Origin: Buchnera aphidicola (Periphyllus lyropictus)
GTDB lineage: Bacteria; Pseudomonadota; Gammaproteobacteria; Enterobacterales; Enterobacteriaceae
Length of the DNA stretch: 64,000 nt
NCBI RefSeq assembly: GCF_024029895.1
Contig: NZ_CP097457.1
Location: 392,891 to 456,890 of the forward strand
Direction of reading: 5' to 3'
The position numbers and the translations under genes were made by a program. This document shows positions 11,188 to 19,584 of this stretch, piece by piece (the stretch's first letter is position 1; every line of letters starts with the position of its first letter). The notes beneath the pieces were generated by a model, which saw nothing but the letters and a program-made list of their open reading frames with translations, did not search any database and was not told the origin of the DNA.

Positions 11188-12138
11188 ATGATTAAAGTGT
11201 ATGCGCCTGCTTCTATCGGAAATTTAGGAGTAGGATTTGATATTTTAGGAGCAGCAATTCATCCAATCAAAAAAAATTTTTTAGGTGATTTAGTAAAAAT
11301 TAAAAAATCAAATGAATTTAAATTAATAAATAAAGGAAAATTTTCTAAAGAACTTCCGAAATATTATAAAAAAAATATAGTTTGGAAAGCTTGGTCATTA
11401 TTTTGTAAAAAAATAAAAATAAAAAAAAATATTCATTTAACTCTTGAAAAAAATCTTCCTATTGGTTCTGGATTAGGTTCAAGCGCATGTTCTATTGTAG
11501 CAACATTAGTTGCATTGAATATATTTTTTAATAATCCATTGAATAAAGAAGAACTTTTAAAATTAATGGGAATATTAGAAAAAAAAATATCTGGAGAAAT
11601 ACATTATGATAATGTAGCACCATCATATTTAGGAGGAATTCAATTAATATTAGATAAAAAAAGAAATATTTCTCAAAAAATACCTTTTTTTAAAGATTGG
11701 TTTTGGGTTATAGCTTGGCCTGGAACTAAATTATCTACTGCTCTATCAAGATCAGTTTTACCAAAAAAATATAGTAGAAAAATATGTATTAAACATAGTA
11801 AAAATTTATCACGTTTTATACATGCTTCATATACTAACCAATCTGATTTAGCAGCAAATTCCATTAAAGATGTAATTGCAGAACCTTATAGGAAAAAATT
11901 TTTAAAAAATTTCTCTAAACATAAAAAAAGAATAAAAAAAATAGGATCTATTGCTTATGGAATATCCGGATCTGGACCTACTATATTTTCTATTTGTAAA
12001 AATAAAAAAAACGCAAAAAAAATAAAAGATTATTTTTTAAAAAATTATATTCAAACAAAAAAAGGGTTTTCTCATATTTGTAAAATAGATTTTATTGGAG
12101 CAAGACAAATTAGGACAAAAAATAATGAAACTATATAA
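11188..12138 (+). CDS. thrB: Homoserine kinase
   Basis: GHMP-family kinase that phosphorylates homoserine for ThrC. The protein starts [18 protein letters not shown] and carries the GHMP ATP loop [13 protein letters not shown] near residue 90, [12 protein letters not shown], and the C-terminal [12 protein letters not shown] 11188 was chosen because TTGGAGT lies 6 nt upstream and the family begins MVKVYAP. An in-frame TTG at 11176 is part of that ribosome binding region rather than a start. Length is 316 residues against 310 in E. coli. The C-terminus runs past the usual GARxLEN end as RTKNNETI, so the gene overlaps thrC by 14 nt. Confidence 0.96.
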   Translation: MIKVYAPASIGNLGVGFDILGAAIHPIKKNFLGDLVKIKKSNEFKLINKGKFSKELPKYYKKNIVWKAWSLFCKKIKIKKNIHLTLEKNLPIGSGLGSSACSIVATLVALNIFFNNPLNKEELLKLMGILEKKISGEIHYDNVAPSYLGGIQLILDKKRNISQKIPFFKDWFWVIAWPGTKLSTALSRSVLPKKYSRKICIKHSKNLSRFIHASYTNQSDLAANSIKDVIAEPYRKKFLKNFSKHKKRIKKIGSIAYGISGSGPTIFSICKNKKNAKKIKDYFLKNYIQTKKGFSHICKIDFIGARQIRTKNNETI

Positions 12139-13417
12139 CTTAAAAAATAAAAACGAAAAAGTAAGTTTTTCTAAAGCTGTAAAATTAGGATTAGGAAAAA
12201 AACAAGGGTTATTTTTTCCTTCAAAATTACCAATTATTCCTAAAAAAAAAATAAAATCATTATTAAAAAAAAATTTTATTAATAGAAGTCAAAAAATACT
12301 ATCTTTATTTATAGGATCAGAAATAAAAAAAAAAAAAATTGATTCAAGCGTAAAATCAGCATTTTCATTTATTAAACCTAAATTAATTAATTTAAAAAAT
12401 AATATTTCCTGTTGTGAATTATTTCATGGTCCAACATTAGCATTTAAAGATTATGGAGCTAGATTTATGGCTCAAATCTTGTCACATTTAAATAAAAAAA
12501 ATAAATCGATAACTATATTAACTGCTACTTCTGGAGATACAGGAGCTGCAGTAGCTCATGCTTTTTATAAAATGAAAAATATAAGAGTGATAATATTATA
12601 TCCAAAAGGAAAAATTAGCAAAATACAAAAAAAACTATTTTGTACTTTAGGAAAAAATATTATAACAATAGCTATTGATGGAAGTTTTGATGAATGTCAA
12701 AAACTAGTAAAAAAATCTTTTAATGACAAAGAAATAAAAAAAAAAACACAATTAAACTCAGCTAATTCAATAAATATAAGTCGTTTATTTGCTCAAATAT
12801 GCTATTTTTTTGAAATATTTTCTTTAACTTCAAAAATAAATAAAAAAAAAATAGTTATATCTATACCATGTGGTAATTTTGGAAATTTAACAGCTGGTTT
12901 ATTAGCAAAATCTATGGGATTACCTATACATAAATTTATATTAGCAACAAATTCTAACGATACTGTTCCTAGATTTATGAAAACTGGAATATGGAATCCT
13001 TATAAAACTATTTCAACTATTTCTAATGCAATGGATATTAGCAGACCAAATAATTGGCCTAGAGTAATAGAAATTTTCAATAGAAAAAAATGGAATATTA
13101 AAAAATTAGGATATGGAAGTGTATCTGAAAATAAAACCAAAAAAAATATAAAAAATCTATATGAAAAATTCAATTATATATCTGAACCTCATGCTTCAGT
13201 AGCATATACATTATTAAAAAAACAAATAAAAAAAGAAGAATATGGAATTTTTTTAGGAACCGCTCATCCAGTAAAATTTAAAGAAACAGTAGAAAAAACT
13301 CTAAAAATAAAACTAGAAATTCCAAAATCTATATCTAATTTTTTTAATTTAAAAGAATTATCTTATAGTATTAAACCTAATTTTCATAAACTAAAAAAAA
13401 TTATATTAAATCAATAA
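12125..13417 (+). CDS. thrC: Threonine synthase
   Basis: PLP enzyme converting O-phosphohomoserine to threonine, the last step of the pathway. The 430 residues cover the whole family. [15 protein letters not shown] at the start fixes ATG 12125. [19 protein letters not shown] contains the PLP lysine near residue 108, followed by [28 protein letters not shown], and [12 protein letters not shown] near the C-terminus. The start codon lies inside the 3' end of thrB, which suggests translational coupling. An A14 run within the coding sequence (12335-12348) encodes lysines. The gene ends just before a hairpin shared with convergent ychF. Confidence 0.97.
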   Translation: MKLYNLKNKNEKVSFSKAVKLGLGKKQGLFFPSKLPIIPKKKIKSLLKKNFINRSQKILSLFIGSEIKKKKIDSSVKSAFSFIKPKLINLKNNISCCELFHGPTLAFKDYGARFMAQILSHLNKKNKSITILTATSGDTGAAVAHAFYKMKNIRVIILYPKGKISKIQKKLFCTLGKNIITIAIDGSFDECQKLVKKSFNDKEIKKKTQLNSANSINISRLFAQICYFFEIFSLTSKINKKKIVISIPCGNFGNLTAGLLAKSMGLPIHKFILATNSNDTVPRFMKTGIWNPYKTISTISNAMDISRPNNWPRVIEIFNRKKWNIKKLGYGSVSENKTKKNIKNLYEKFNYISEPHASVAYTLLKKQIKKEEYGIFLGTAHPVKFKETVEKTLKIKLEIPKSISNFFNLKELSYSIKPNFHKLKKIILNQ

Positions 13418-13425
13418 AATTATAC

Positions 13426-13451
13426 TTAGAGAGGTAAAAAATCCTCTCTAA
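13426..13451. terminator. Hairpin between convergent thrC and ychF
   Basis: A 9-bp inverted repeat, TTAGAGAGG at 13426-13434 and CCTCTCTAA at 13443-13451, flanks an 8-nt loop between the stop codons of thrC and ychF. Its G/C content stands out from the surroundings. There is no clean T run on either side, so termination strength is uncertain. Confidence 0.55.
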
Positions 13452-13456
13452 AAAAT

Positions 13457-14506
13457 TTATACATTAAATAGAAAGTGAATAATATCTCCATCTTTTACTA
13501 TATAATTTTTTCCTTCTAATCTTAACTTTCCTGCTTTTTTTACATTATTTTCTGATTTATATTTTATAAAATCAAAATAATTAATAACTTTAGCTCTAAT
13601 AAAACCTCTTCCAAAATCACTATGTATAATGTTTGCTGTCTCTACACTATTAGAACCTTTTATAAAAGGCCAAGCTTTTATTTCTTTCTTTCCAACAGTA
13701 AAAAAAGTTTCTAAATTTAAAATTTTATAAATTGAATTAATAATTTCAGAAAATAAAAATAATTCAGAATTTTTATTTTTAAAAGATACTTTAAATTTTT
13801 TTGGATCAATAAATTTTATAATATTTTTTTTTAAGAAATTTTTTAAATCATTTAAAAGTGTCTTATTTTCTTGAAAAGTATTAAAATTAACTAGAAAAAT
13901 AGTAGGTTTAAATGTTAAAAACTTAAATTCTTTCATCAAACATTTTTCTTGATGTGAAAATTTTACTGTTCTTAATAAAATAAAATTTTTTAAATTAAAA
14001 ATACATTTTTCTAATAAATTTTTTTTTTCTAAAAAATTTTCCTTATTAATATTTTTTGAATTTTTTATTAAAATAAGTTGTTTTTCACAAAATTCTATAT
14101 CAGAAAATATTAATTCTGTATTAATAATTTCTATATCATCAATAGGATCAATTTTATTATTAACATGTAAAATTTTCTCATCATAAAAACATCTTACAAC
14201 ATGAATTAAAGCATCAACTTCTCTAATTTGACTTAAAAAATTATTTCCTAAACCTTCACCTTTAGATGCACCTTTTACCAATCCAGCAATATCAACAATT
14301 TTAACTGTAGCTGAAATTAATTTATCAGGACAAACAATTTCTTTTAATTTAAATAATCTATCATCATAAACAGACGCAAAACCTACATTAGGTTTAATAG
14401 TGCAAAAAGGGAAATTCAAAGATGGAACTTTTAATTTAGTAAAAATATTAAATATAGTCGATTTTCCAACATTTGGTAACCCAATAATTCCACATTTAAC
14501 ACTCAT
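13457..14506 (-). CDS. ychF: Redox-regulated ATPase YchF (OBG family)
   Basis: Universal OBG-family P-loop protein that prefers ATP and associates with ribosomes; its exact cellular role is not settled. The 349 residues begin MSVKCGIIGLPNVGKST with the P-loop at residues 8-15. They continue with NFPFCTIKPN, VDIAGLVKGASKGEGLGN (switch II) and INTELIFSDIE, and end in a TGS domain with AGKLRLEGKNYIVKDGD and HFLFNV. Length is near that of E. coli (363). It is followed by convergent thrC and preceded by pth about 100 nt upstream, the ancestral pth-ychF order. Confidence 0.96.
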   Translation of the reverse strand: MSVKCGIIGLPNVGKSTIFNIFTKLKVPSLNFPFCTIKPNVGFASVYDDRLFKLKEIVCPDKLISATVKIVDIAGLVKGASKGEGLGNNFLSQIREVDALIHVVRCFYDEKILHVNNKIDPIDDIEIINTELIFSDIEFCEKQLILIKNSKNINKENFLEKKNLLEKCIFNLKNFILLRTVKFSHQEKCLMKEFKFLTFKPTIFLVNFNTFQENKTLLNDLKNFLKKNIIKFIDPKKFKVSFKNKNSELFLFSEIINSIYKILNLETFFTVGKKEIKAWPFIKGSNSVETANIIHSDFGRGFIRAKVINYFDFIKYKSENNVKKAGKLRLEGKNYIVKDGDIIHFLFNV

Positions 14507-14609
14507 ATTTAACCTTATTAAAATTTATTATTTTCTCTAAAAAATAATTTTTTTATTAAAAAATAAATTTAAAAAAAATAATAATTTTTTTAATTTTATA
14601 AAAAATATT

Positions 14610-15149
14610 TTAAAAATTATTAACAAATAATTTATTTATAGAACAACGAATAGAACTAAAAATTTTTTTTTTATCTAAATTAGTAGGTTTTGACAAAACA
14701 AAATCAGAAATATCTTTTTTATTATTTGGACGTCCAATACCTATTGATAAACGTTTATAAACAGTTTTTTTTTTAAATTTTCCAATAATATTCTTTAAAC
14801 CTTTATGACCATTACTTCCATACCCATTTCTTAATTTTATTATTCCTGGAAGTAAATCTAATTCGTCATGAATAATAAACATTTCTTCTAATTTAATACT
14901 ATAAAAATTAGCTATCTTTAAAACAGATAAACCATTTATATTCATAAAAACATTTGGAATAAATAAAAAAATTTTTTTATTTAAATAAAAAAAATAACTA
15001 TAATATCCTAAAAATTTAGTTTTTTTTTTTAATTTTAAATTAAATAAATTTGCTAATTCTAAAACATACCAAGAACCTACATTATGACGAGTATTTCGAT
15101 ATTTAGATAAAGGATTTCCTAAACCAATAATTATTTTTATTTTATTCAA
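14610..15149 (-). CDS. pth: Peptidyl-tRNA hydrolase
   Basis: Recycles tRNAs dropped from ribosomes as peptidyl-tRNA by cleaving the ester bond. The 179 residues contain IIGLGNPLSKYRNTRHN with the catalytic His at residue 22, FMNINGLSV, and HDELDLLPG with Asp 95. SIGIGRPNNKKDISDFVLSKP lies in the C-terminal half. His 115 is kept in NGHKGLK, but the next residue is Lys where E. coli has Asn (GHNGLK). The C-terminus is about 15 residues shorter than in E. coli. It lies upstream of ychF on the same strand, as in relatives. Confidence 0.95.
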   Translation of the reverse strand: MNKIKIIIGLGNPLSKYRNTRHNVGSWYVLELANLFNLKLKKKTKFLGYYSYFFYLNKKIFLFIPNVFMNINGLSVLKIANFYSIKLEEMFIIHDELDLLPGIIKLRNGYGSNGHKGLKNIIGKFKKKTVYKRLSIGIGRPNNKKDISDFVLSKPTNLDKKKIFSSIRCSINKLFVNNF

Positions 15150-15220
15150 TGAAAATTATCCCTAAAAAAATCAACAAAACTAATAAAAAATTACATAAAA
15201 AATTACAACAAATTATAATA

Positions 15221-15278
15221 AAATTTTTTATAAAAATTTATAAAAAGTAAACAAATTTTTTATAAAAATTTATAAAAA
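15221..15278. repeat. Two-copy tandem repeat, 32-nt period
   Basis: A 26-nt sequence of only A and T at 15221-15246 recurs exactly at 15253-15278, with the 6-nt linker GTAAAC between the copies. It lies in the spacer between sodA and pth and was probably generated by slippage or unequal exchange. No function is evident. Confidence 0.75.
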
Positions 15279-15316
15279 ATTAATGAAATAAAAAAATCAA
15301 TAAAATAAAAATTTAA

Positions 15317-15928
15317 TTATTTTAAATATAATTTAGAAACTTTATCCCAATTAATAACATTAAAAAAAGATTTTACATATTCTAATTTTCTATTATTATA
15401 TTTTAAATAATAAGCATGTTCCCATAAATCTAATCCAATAATAGGTTTTCCAAAACTACGAACAAAATTTTTTCCCATTAAAGGATTATCTTGATTTGAA
15501 GTAGTAGTAATAAATAAATTATTTTTTGATTTTACTAACCACACCCAACCTGATCCAAAATGATTCATTGCAAATTGAACAAAACTTTCTTTAAATTTTT
15601 CTATACTTAAAAAATTTTTTTCAATAGATTCTTTTAATTTTCCTTTTAAAATAGTATTTTTTTTTAAAATTTTCCAAAAAAAACTATGATTAATATGTCC
15701 TCCTAAATTATTTCTTAAAATAGTTTGATATTTTAAAGAAACAAAACGTAAAGAAGATAATAATTCTTTTATTGTATAATCTGAATATTTAATTTTTAAT
15801 AAAACTCTATTTAAATTATCAATATAAGTTTGATGATGTTTAAGATGATGTAACTTCATAGTTTCTTTATCAAAAAAAGGTTCTAAATCACTATATTTAT
15901 AATCTAAATGTGGTAATTTATAAATCAT
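15317..15928 (-). CDS. sodA: Superoxide dismutase (Mn/Fe family, SodA-type)
   Basis: Converts superoxide to hydrogen peroxide and oxygen in the cytoplasm. The 203 residues match E. coli SodA across the length. They include LPHLDYKYSDLEPFFDKETM, HHLKHHQTYIDNLN with the first metal histidine near residue 27, GGHINHSFFWKIL, FGSGWVWLV, and DLWEHAYYLKY with the last Asp and His ligands. The GGHINHSFFW and NQDNPLMG features favour manganese rather than iron, but metal choice cannot be proved from sequence. The peroxide produced is a likely substrate of the peroxiredoxin at 19.6 kb. The AGGAG at 15941-15945 supports the start at 15928. Confidence 0.95.
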   Translation of the reverse strand: MIYKLPHLDYKYSDLEPFFDKETMKLHHLKHHQTYIDNLNRVLLKIKYSDYTIKELLSSLRFVSLKYQTILRNNLGGHINHSFFWKILKKNTILKGKLKESIEKNFLSIEKFKESFVQFAMNHFGSGWVWLVKSKNNLFITTTSNQDNPLMGKNFVRSFGKPIIGLDLWEHAYYLKYNNRKLEYVKSFFNVINWDKVSKLYLK

Positions 15929-16085
15929 AATTTTAAACTCCTATTTCATAAAAAATTTATAAAATAAAATATATAATATAAAAAATGTATTAGAAAATTT
16001 GGATTTTTTAATAAATTTATTTGAATTATTCTTAACATAAATAAATTAATATGTTAATTTTTAATTAAAAAATAAAAAAAAAAAT

Positions 16086-16116
16086 TTGTATATATTTTTT
16101 AATATTACTATATAAT
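16086..16116 (+). promoter_or_regulatory. Possible sigma-70 promoter of rnt
   Basis: TTGTAT (16086-16091) is followed after 17 nt by TATATAAT (16109-16116), about 85 nt upstream of the rnt start. In sequence this A/T-rich such boxes arise easily by chance. Confidence 0.3.
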
Positions 16117-16201
16117 ATAAAAAATTTTTAAAAAAATAATATTTATAAATTAAAAATTTTTAGTTTATATCATATTAAAATATTTAAATAATGGAATTAT
16201 A

Positions 16202-16846
16202 ATGCATATAAAAAAAAATGAAAACTTATTAAGTAATAGATTTAGAACTTTTTATCCAGTAGTAATTGATGTAGAAACTGCTGGATTTAATCCTATTACT
16301 GATGCACTTTTAGAAATTGCAGTAATTACATTAACTATGAATAAAAAAGGATGGCTGAAAACAGAAAAAAAAATACATTTTCATATTAAACCATTTCAAG
16401 GATCTTTAATAAAAAAAGAAGCGTTATTATTTAATAAAATTGATCCATTTAATCCTTTAAGAGGAGCTGTTAGTGAAAAAGAAGCATTTAAAGAAATTTT
16501 TTCTATAATTTATAAAGGAATCAAAAAATACGATTGTAGTAAAGGAATAATCGTTGCTCATAATGCAAATTTTGATCATAATTTTATTATGGCAGCTTCA
16601 CAAAGAATTCAATCAAAAAATAATCCATTTCATCCATTTGCAACTTTTGATACAGCTACTTTAAGTGGACTAGCTGTAGGTCAGACAGTTCTTTCTAAAG
16701 CTTGTAGAGCAATAGGACTATCTTTTGACAATAATCAAGCACATTCAGCTTTATATGATACCTTACAAACAGCAAATTTATTCTGTAAAATTATTAATAG
16801 ATGGAAAAAATTAGGTGGATGGCCGATTTATAAAAGAAATATATAA
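16202..16846 (+). CDS. rnt: Ribonuclease T
   Basis: DEDD-family 3'-5' exonuclease that finishes tRNA and other stable RNA 3' ends. The 214 residues have the catalytic residues at the same numbers as E. coli: Asp 23 and Glu 25 in VIDVETAGF, and His 181 and Asp 186 in [20 protein letters not shown] and [13 protein letters not shown] lie between. The ATG at 16202 gives the family N-terminus and has GGAAT upstream. It converges with grxD. It is relevant here because the tmRNA downstream lacks an encoded CCA end and so depends on 3' processing. Confidence 0.97.
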   Translation: MHIKKNENLLSNRFRTFYPVVIDVETAGFNPITDALLEIAVITLTMNKKGWLKTEKKIHFHIKPFQGSLIKKEALLFNKIDPFNPLRGAVSEKEAFKEIFSIIYKGIKKYDCSKGIIVAHNANFDHNFIMAASQRIQSKNNPFHPFATFDTATLSGLAVGQTVLSKACRAIGLSFDNNQAHSALYDTLQTANLFCKIINRWKKLGGWPIYKRNI

Positions 16847-16887
16847 TAAATAATATATAAAAATTATATATTTATTTCTAATAAATT

Positions 16888-16922
16888 TAAGATATGATAT
16901 AAAAAATATACATCACATCTTA
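16888..16922 (-). terminator. Terminator hairpin of grxD (convergent with rnt)
   Basis: An inverted repeat of about 11 bp, TAAGATATGAT and its partner ATCACATCTTA, lies between the convergent stop codons of rnt and grxD. Read on the minus strand the one mismatch becomes a G-U pair, so the hairpin fits best as the end of grxD transcripts. Confidence 0.5.
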
Positions 16923-16948
16923 ATAAAAAATTTAAAAAAAATATTAAA

Positions 16949-17272
16949 TTAATTTTTTCTATTTAATTCAAATTTAATTATTTTTTTTAATTTACCACTC
17001 TCGAACATTTCTTCCATAATATCACTTCCACCTATTAATTTTCCAGAAACCCATAATTGAGGAAATGTTGGCCAATTAGAAAAAATTGGTAATTCTTTTC
17101 TAATATCTGGATTTTGTAAAACATCAACATATGAAAATTTTACTTTTAAAGAAAATAAAATATTTATAGCTTTTGAAGAAAATCCACAATTTGGAAAATT
17201 TGGAGAACCTTTCATATAAATTAAAATAGGATTATTTTTAATTTGACTTTTAATTTTTTTTATAACACCCAT
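16949..17272 (-). CDS. grxD: Monothiol glutaredoxin 4
   Basis: CGFS-type glutaredoxin that binds a glutathione-ligated Fe-S cluster and serves in Fe-S cluster transfer. The 107 residues show ILIYMKGSPNFPNCGFSSKA with the single active cysteine at residue 29, then NWPTFPQLWVSGKLIGGSDI, which provides the glutathione contacts. Length is near E. coli Grx4 (115). It stands alone, divergent from the tmRNA gene. Complex I, encoded from 33.9 kb, is a large consumer of Fe-S clusters. Confidence 0.96.
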   Translation of the reverse strand: MGVIKKIKSQIKNNPILIYMKGSPNFPNCGFSSKAINILFSLKVKFSYVDVLQNPDIRKELPIFSNWPTFPQLWVSGKLIGGSDIMEEMFESGKLKKIIKFELNRKN

Positions 17273-17326
17273 AAAATCCTCTAAAATATATAAAACTTTT
17301 AAAATAAATGTTATTTTAAAAAAATT

Positions 17327-17354
17327 TTGTAATATTACAATATCATATTATAAT
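17327..17354 (+). promoter_or_regulatory. Possible promoter of ssrA
   Basis: TTGTAA (17327-17332), a 16-nt spacer and TATAAT (17349-17354) lie 70 nt before the mature tmRNA 5' end. The distance would imply a precursor trimmed by RNase P. A long A tract separates box and gene. Chance occurrence is possible. Confidence 0.3.
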
Positions 17355-17423
17355 GATATATTATAAACAAATTAAAATTTATAAAATATAAAAAAAAAAA
17401 AAAAAAAAAAGAAAAAAATTCAA

Positions 17424-17800
17424 GGGGTTGATTTTGGATTTGACAAAATTTTATAATACTAATTCGCATGACGAGGTTCGGTTTGCCTCGATAAAAAACC
17501 GAAAATAAAATATCTGCAAAAAATAAACAGGAATATGCTTTAGCAGCTTAAAAAACTGATTTAAAGCCCATTTAAATCTTATTGTTTTCTCTTACAAATT
17601 AAGATTATCTAAAATGGTCATAAAAATTAGAGATCGCATATCAGTAACGTTTTTTTACTAATATGTTAAAAAAATAAAACTCAGTTTCTTAAATAGGTCT
17701 TTAATAAAAAGAAGCTTAAAAAAAATACATAAAAGACTAATCATGTAGTGTTTTAGTAAAATTAAAATTTTGGACGCGGGTTCAAATCCCGCCAACTCCA
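17424..17800 (+). ncRNA. ssrA: Transfer-messenger RNA (tmRNA)
   Basis: Rescues ribosomes stalled on broken messages. The 5' end GGGGTTGATTTTGGATTTGAC and 3' end GGACGCGGGTTCAAATCCCG then CCAACTCCA form the tRNA-like domain: an acceptor stem with a discriminator A, and the T arm GCGGG-TTCAAAT-CCCGC. The tag reading frame runs 17516-17551 and encodes AKNKQEYALAA followed by TAA, ending in the usual YALAA degron. The 3' CCA is not encoded; AAA follows the discriminator at 17800. Length is 377 nt. It sits between grxD and a decayed grpE. SmpB, its partner, is not in the window. Confidence 0.97.
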
Positions 17801-18221
17801 AAAATTATAGAAAAAATAAATTAAAAAAATCTTAAAATATTAAAAAAAAAAAAACTTATAAAAATATTTTTTTATAAAATTTTTTTAAAATTTATAAAAA
17901 ATTAATTTTTTTATTTTAAAAAAATAAAAAAAAAAATAAAACTTATATTTCCTCTTAAAAAATTAATTTATATTACTTTAATAAAAATTTAATAAAATAT
18001 TTAATAAAATAAAAAGATTTTTATAATTATTAATAAATTAATTATTAAATTCTTATAAATATTATTATTTTAAAAAAAAATTAATTTCTTTATTTCTTTA
18101 TTTTTTTAAAAAAATGAAAATATCTCTTAAATTAATAATAAAATTTTTAGAAATTAACTTTTATATTTAAAAATACTATAAAATAAATAAAAATTTTTTA
18201 TGAAAAATCTTAGGAAAAAAA
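17801..18221. other. Spacer between ssrA and the grpE remnant
   Basis: This 421-nt stretch is made of A/T runs with no recognisable gene. The last bases, TAGGAAAAAAAATGG, preserve a ribosome binding site and start codon for the decayed grpE. Promoters for that former gene would have been here. Confidence 0.5.
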
Positions 18222-18694
18222 ATGGAAAAATCAATAAAAAAAAAGATAAAAAAAAGAAAATAAAAAACAAATAAAAAAAATAAAAAAACAAGAAAAAAAA
18301 ATATTTAAATACCTTAAATAAAATATATAATGTTAACAATTCAATTTCTAAAATTAAAAAAAATATTAAAGAAATTCCATTAAGAACTTTAGCTTATATA
18401 GAAAATATAAAAAAAGAATATTACAAAAAATTTAATAAAATAAAAAGAGAAAAAAAAAAATTCTTCTTTGAAAAAATATTAAATGTATTAACAAATATTA
18501 ATAAATTAATTTCTAAAATATCAAAATTAAACTTTAAAGATAATCCTAAATTTCAAGGAATATTTTTAATTCAAAAAAATTTTTTAGAATTTTTAAAAAA
18601 AAATAAAATAAAAATAAATAAAAAAAAAAAAAAAAATAGAAAAATAAAAAAAAAAAAAAAAAGATTATTTTTATATATTTTAAAAAATTTATAA
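18222..18694 (+). pseudogene. grpE: Decayed grpE (DnaK nucleotide-exchange factor)
   Basis: An AGGA box and ATG (18222) open a frame of 13 codons (MEKSIKKKIKKRK) that stops. After a shift within an A run, a second frame, with codons in phase with 18371, stays open from about 18284 to the stop at 18692-18694. This second frame resembles the GrpE coiled coil and four-helix region. LAYIENIKKEYYKK matches AEMENLRRR, KKFFFEKILNVLTNINKLI matches the ALEKFINELLPVIDSL region, and FQGIFLIQKNFLEFLKK matches VEGIELTLKSMLDVVRK. It then dissolves into lysine codons, so the C-terminal beta domain that contacts DnaK is gone. Position between tmRNA and ung is where I recall a grpE copy in other Buchnera. A second intact grpE elsewhere is expected because dnaK and dnaJ are kept. 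Confidence 0.75.
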
Positions 18695-18695
18695 A

Positions 18696-18725
18696 AAATG
18701 GCTTAAAATTAAATTAAAGCCATTT
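18696..18725 (-). terminator. Terminator of ung
   Basis: AAATGGCTT at 18696-18704 and AAGCCATTT at 18717-18725 form a 9-bp stem. On the minus strand it follows the ung stop codon and is continued by T6, a good intrinsic terminator. It could also close transcripts of the former grpE on the other strand. Confidence 0.65.
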
Positions 18726-18756
18726 ATCTAAAAAAAATTAGGTTTTTTTTAAAAAA

Positions 18757-19422
18757 TTATTTTGTACTCCAATTTATTATTTTTTTATTTTGTTTTACAA
18801 GTATTTTGTTTGTTTTAGAAAAATGTTTACACCCAAAAAAACTTCTATAAGCAGATAATGGAGATGGATGAGAAGAAGTTAATATATAATTTTTATTTTT
18901 ATTAATTAAAATACTTTTTTTTTTAGCATACTTACCCCATAATAAAAAAACTACTCCAGAATGATATAAATTAATTAAAGAAATCACATAATCTGTAATT
19001 TTTTCCCAACCATATTTTATATGAGAACCTGGTTTATTTTCAGAAACCGTTAATATTGAATTTAATAAAAAAACACCTTGTTTAGACCAATTTTCTAAAC
19101 ATCCAGAATTTATTTTAATGTTTTCTTTAATATCAGATTTAATTTCTTTAAATATATTTCTTAAAGAGGGAGGATAAGAAACTCCTCTTTTTACAGAAAA
19201 AGACAAACCATGAGCTTGATTTTTTTTAAAATATGGATCTTGTCCCAATATTACAACTTTAATATCTTTAAATTTAGTTAAAAAAAAAGCATGAAAAACA
19301 TTTTCTTTTTTTGGAAAAATATTTTTAAAAATTCTTTTTTTATTTATTTTTTTAACTATTTCTAAAATTTTATATTTTTTTTTTTTTAATAAATTTTTCC
19401 AAGTAAATAACATTTTATTCAT
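18757..19422 (-). CDS. ung: Uracil-DNA glycosylase (family 1)
   Basis: Removes uracil from DNA, the first step of repair after cytosine deamination. The 221 residues carry VVILGQDPY with the catalytic Asp at residue 62, AHGLSFSV, the PPSLRNIFKEI loop, GVFLLNSILTV, GVVFLLWGKYAKKK and the Leu loop HPSPLSAYRSFFG. The residue after GQDPY is Phe 65, whereas the family motif is GQDPYH; that His contributes to catalysis in studied enzymes. Reduced activity is possible and would favour the extreme A+T drift, but this is inference. The gene is divergent from the peroxiredoxin. Confidence 0.95.
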   Translation of the reverse strand: MNKMLFTWKNLLKKKKYKILEIVKKINKKRIFKNIFPKKENVFHAFFLTKFKDIKVVILGQDPYFKKNQAHGLSFSVKRGVSYPPSLRNIFKEIKSDIKENIKINSGCLENWSKQGVFLLNSILTVSENKPGSHIKYGWEKITDYVISLINLYHSGVVFLLWGKYAKKKSILINKNKNYILTSSHPSPLSAYRSFFGCKHFSKTNKILVKQNKKIINWSTK

Positions 19423-19584
19423 ATAAATCTCTAATTAAATTTAAAAAATTTATAATAATAAAAAATTAAAATAAAATAATATATAAATAATAAATAAAGT
19501 ATTATAATATAAAATTTTATTAAATTATAAAATATTAAATTTTTAAATTAAAAAAATTATTATTAATATAAAAGGATAAAAAAT

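Noticed and set aside
18154..18339. Minus-strand frame of 61 codons rich in Phe
   Set aside because: It is the antisense of lysine codons of the grpE remnant and only reflects poly(A).
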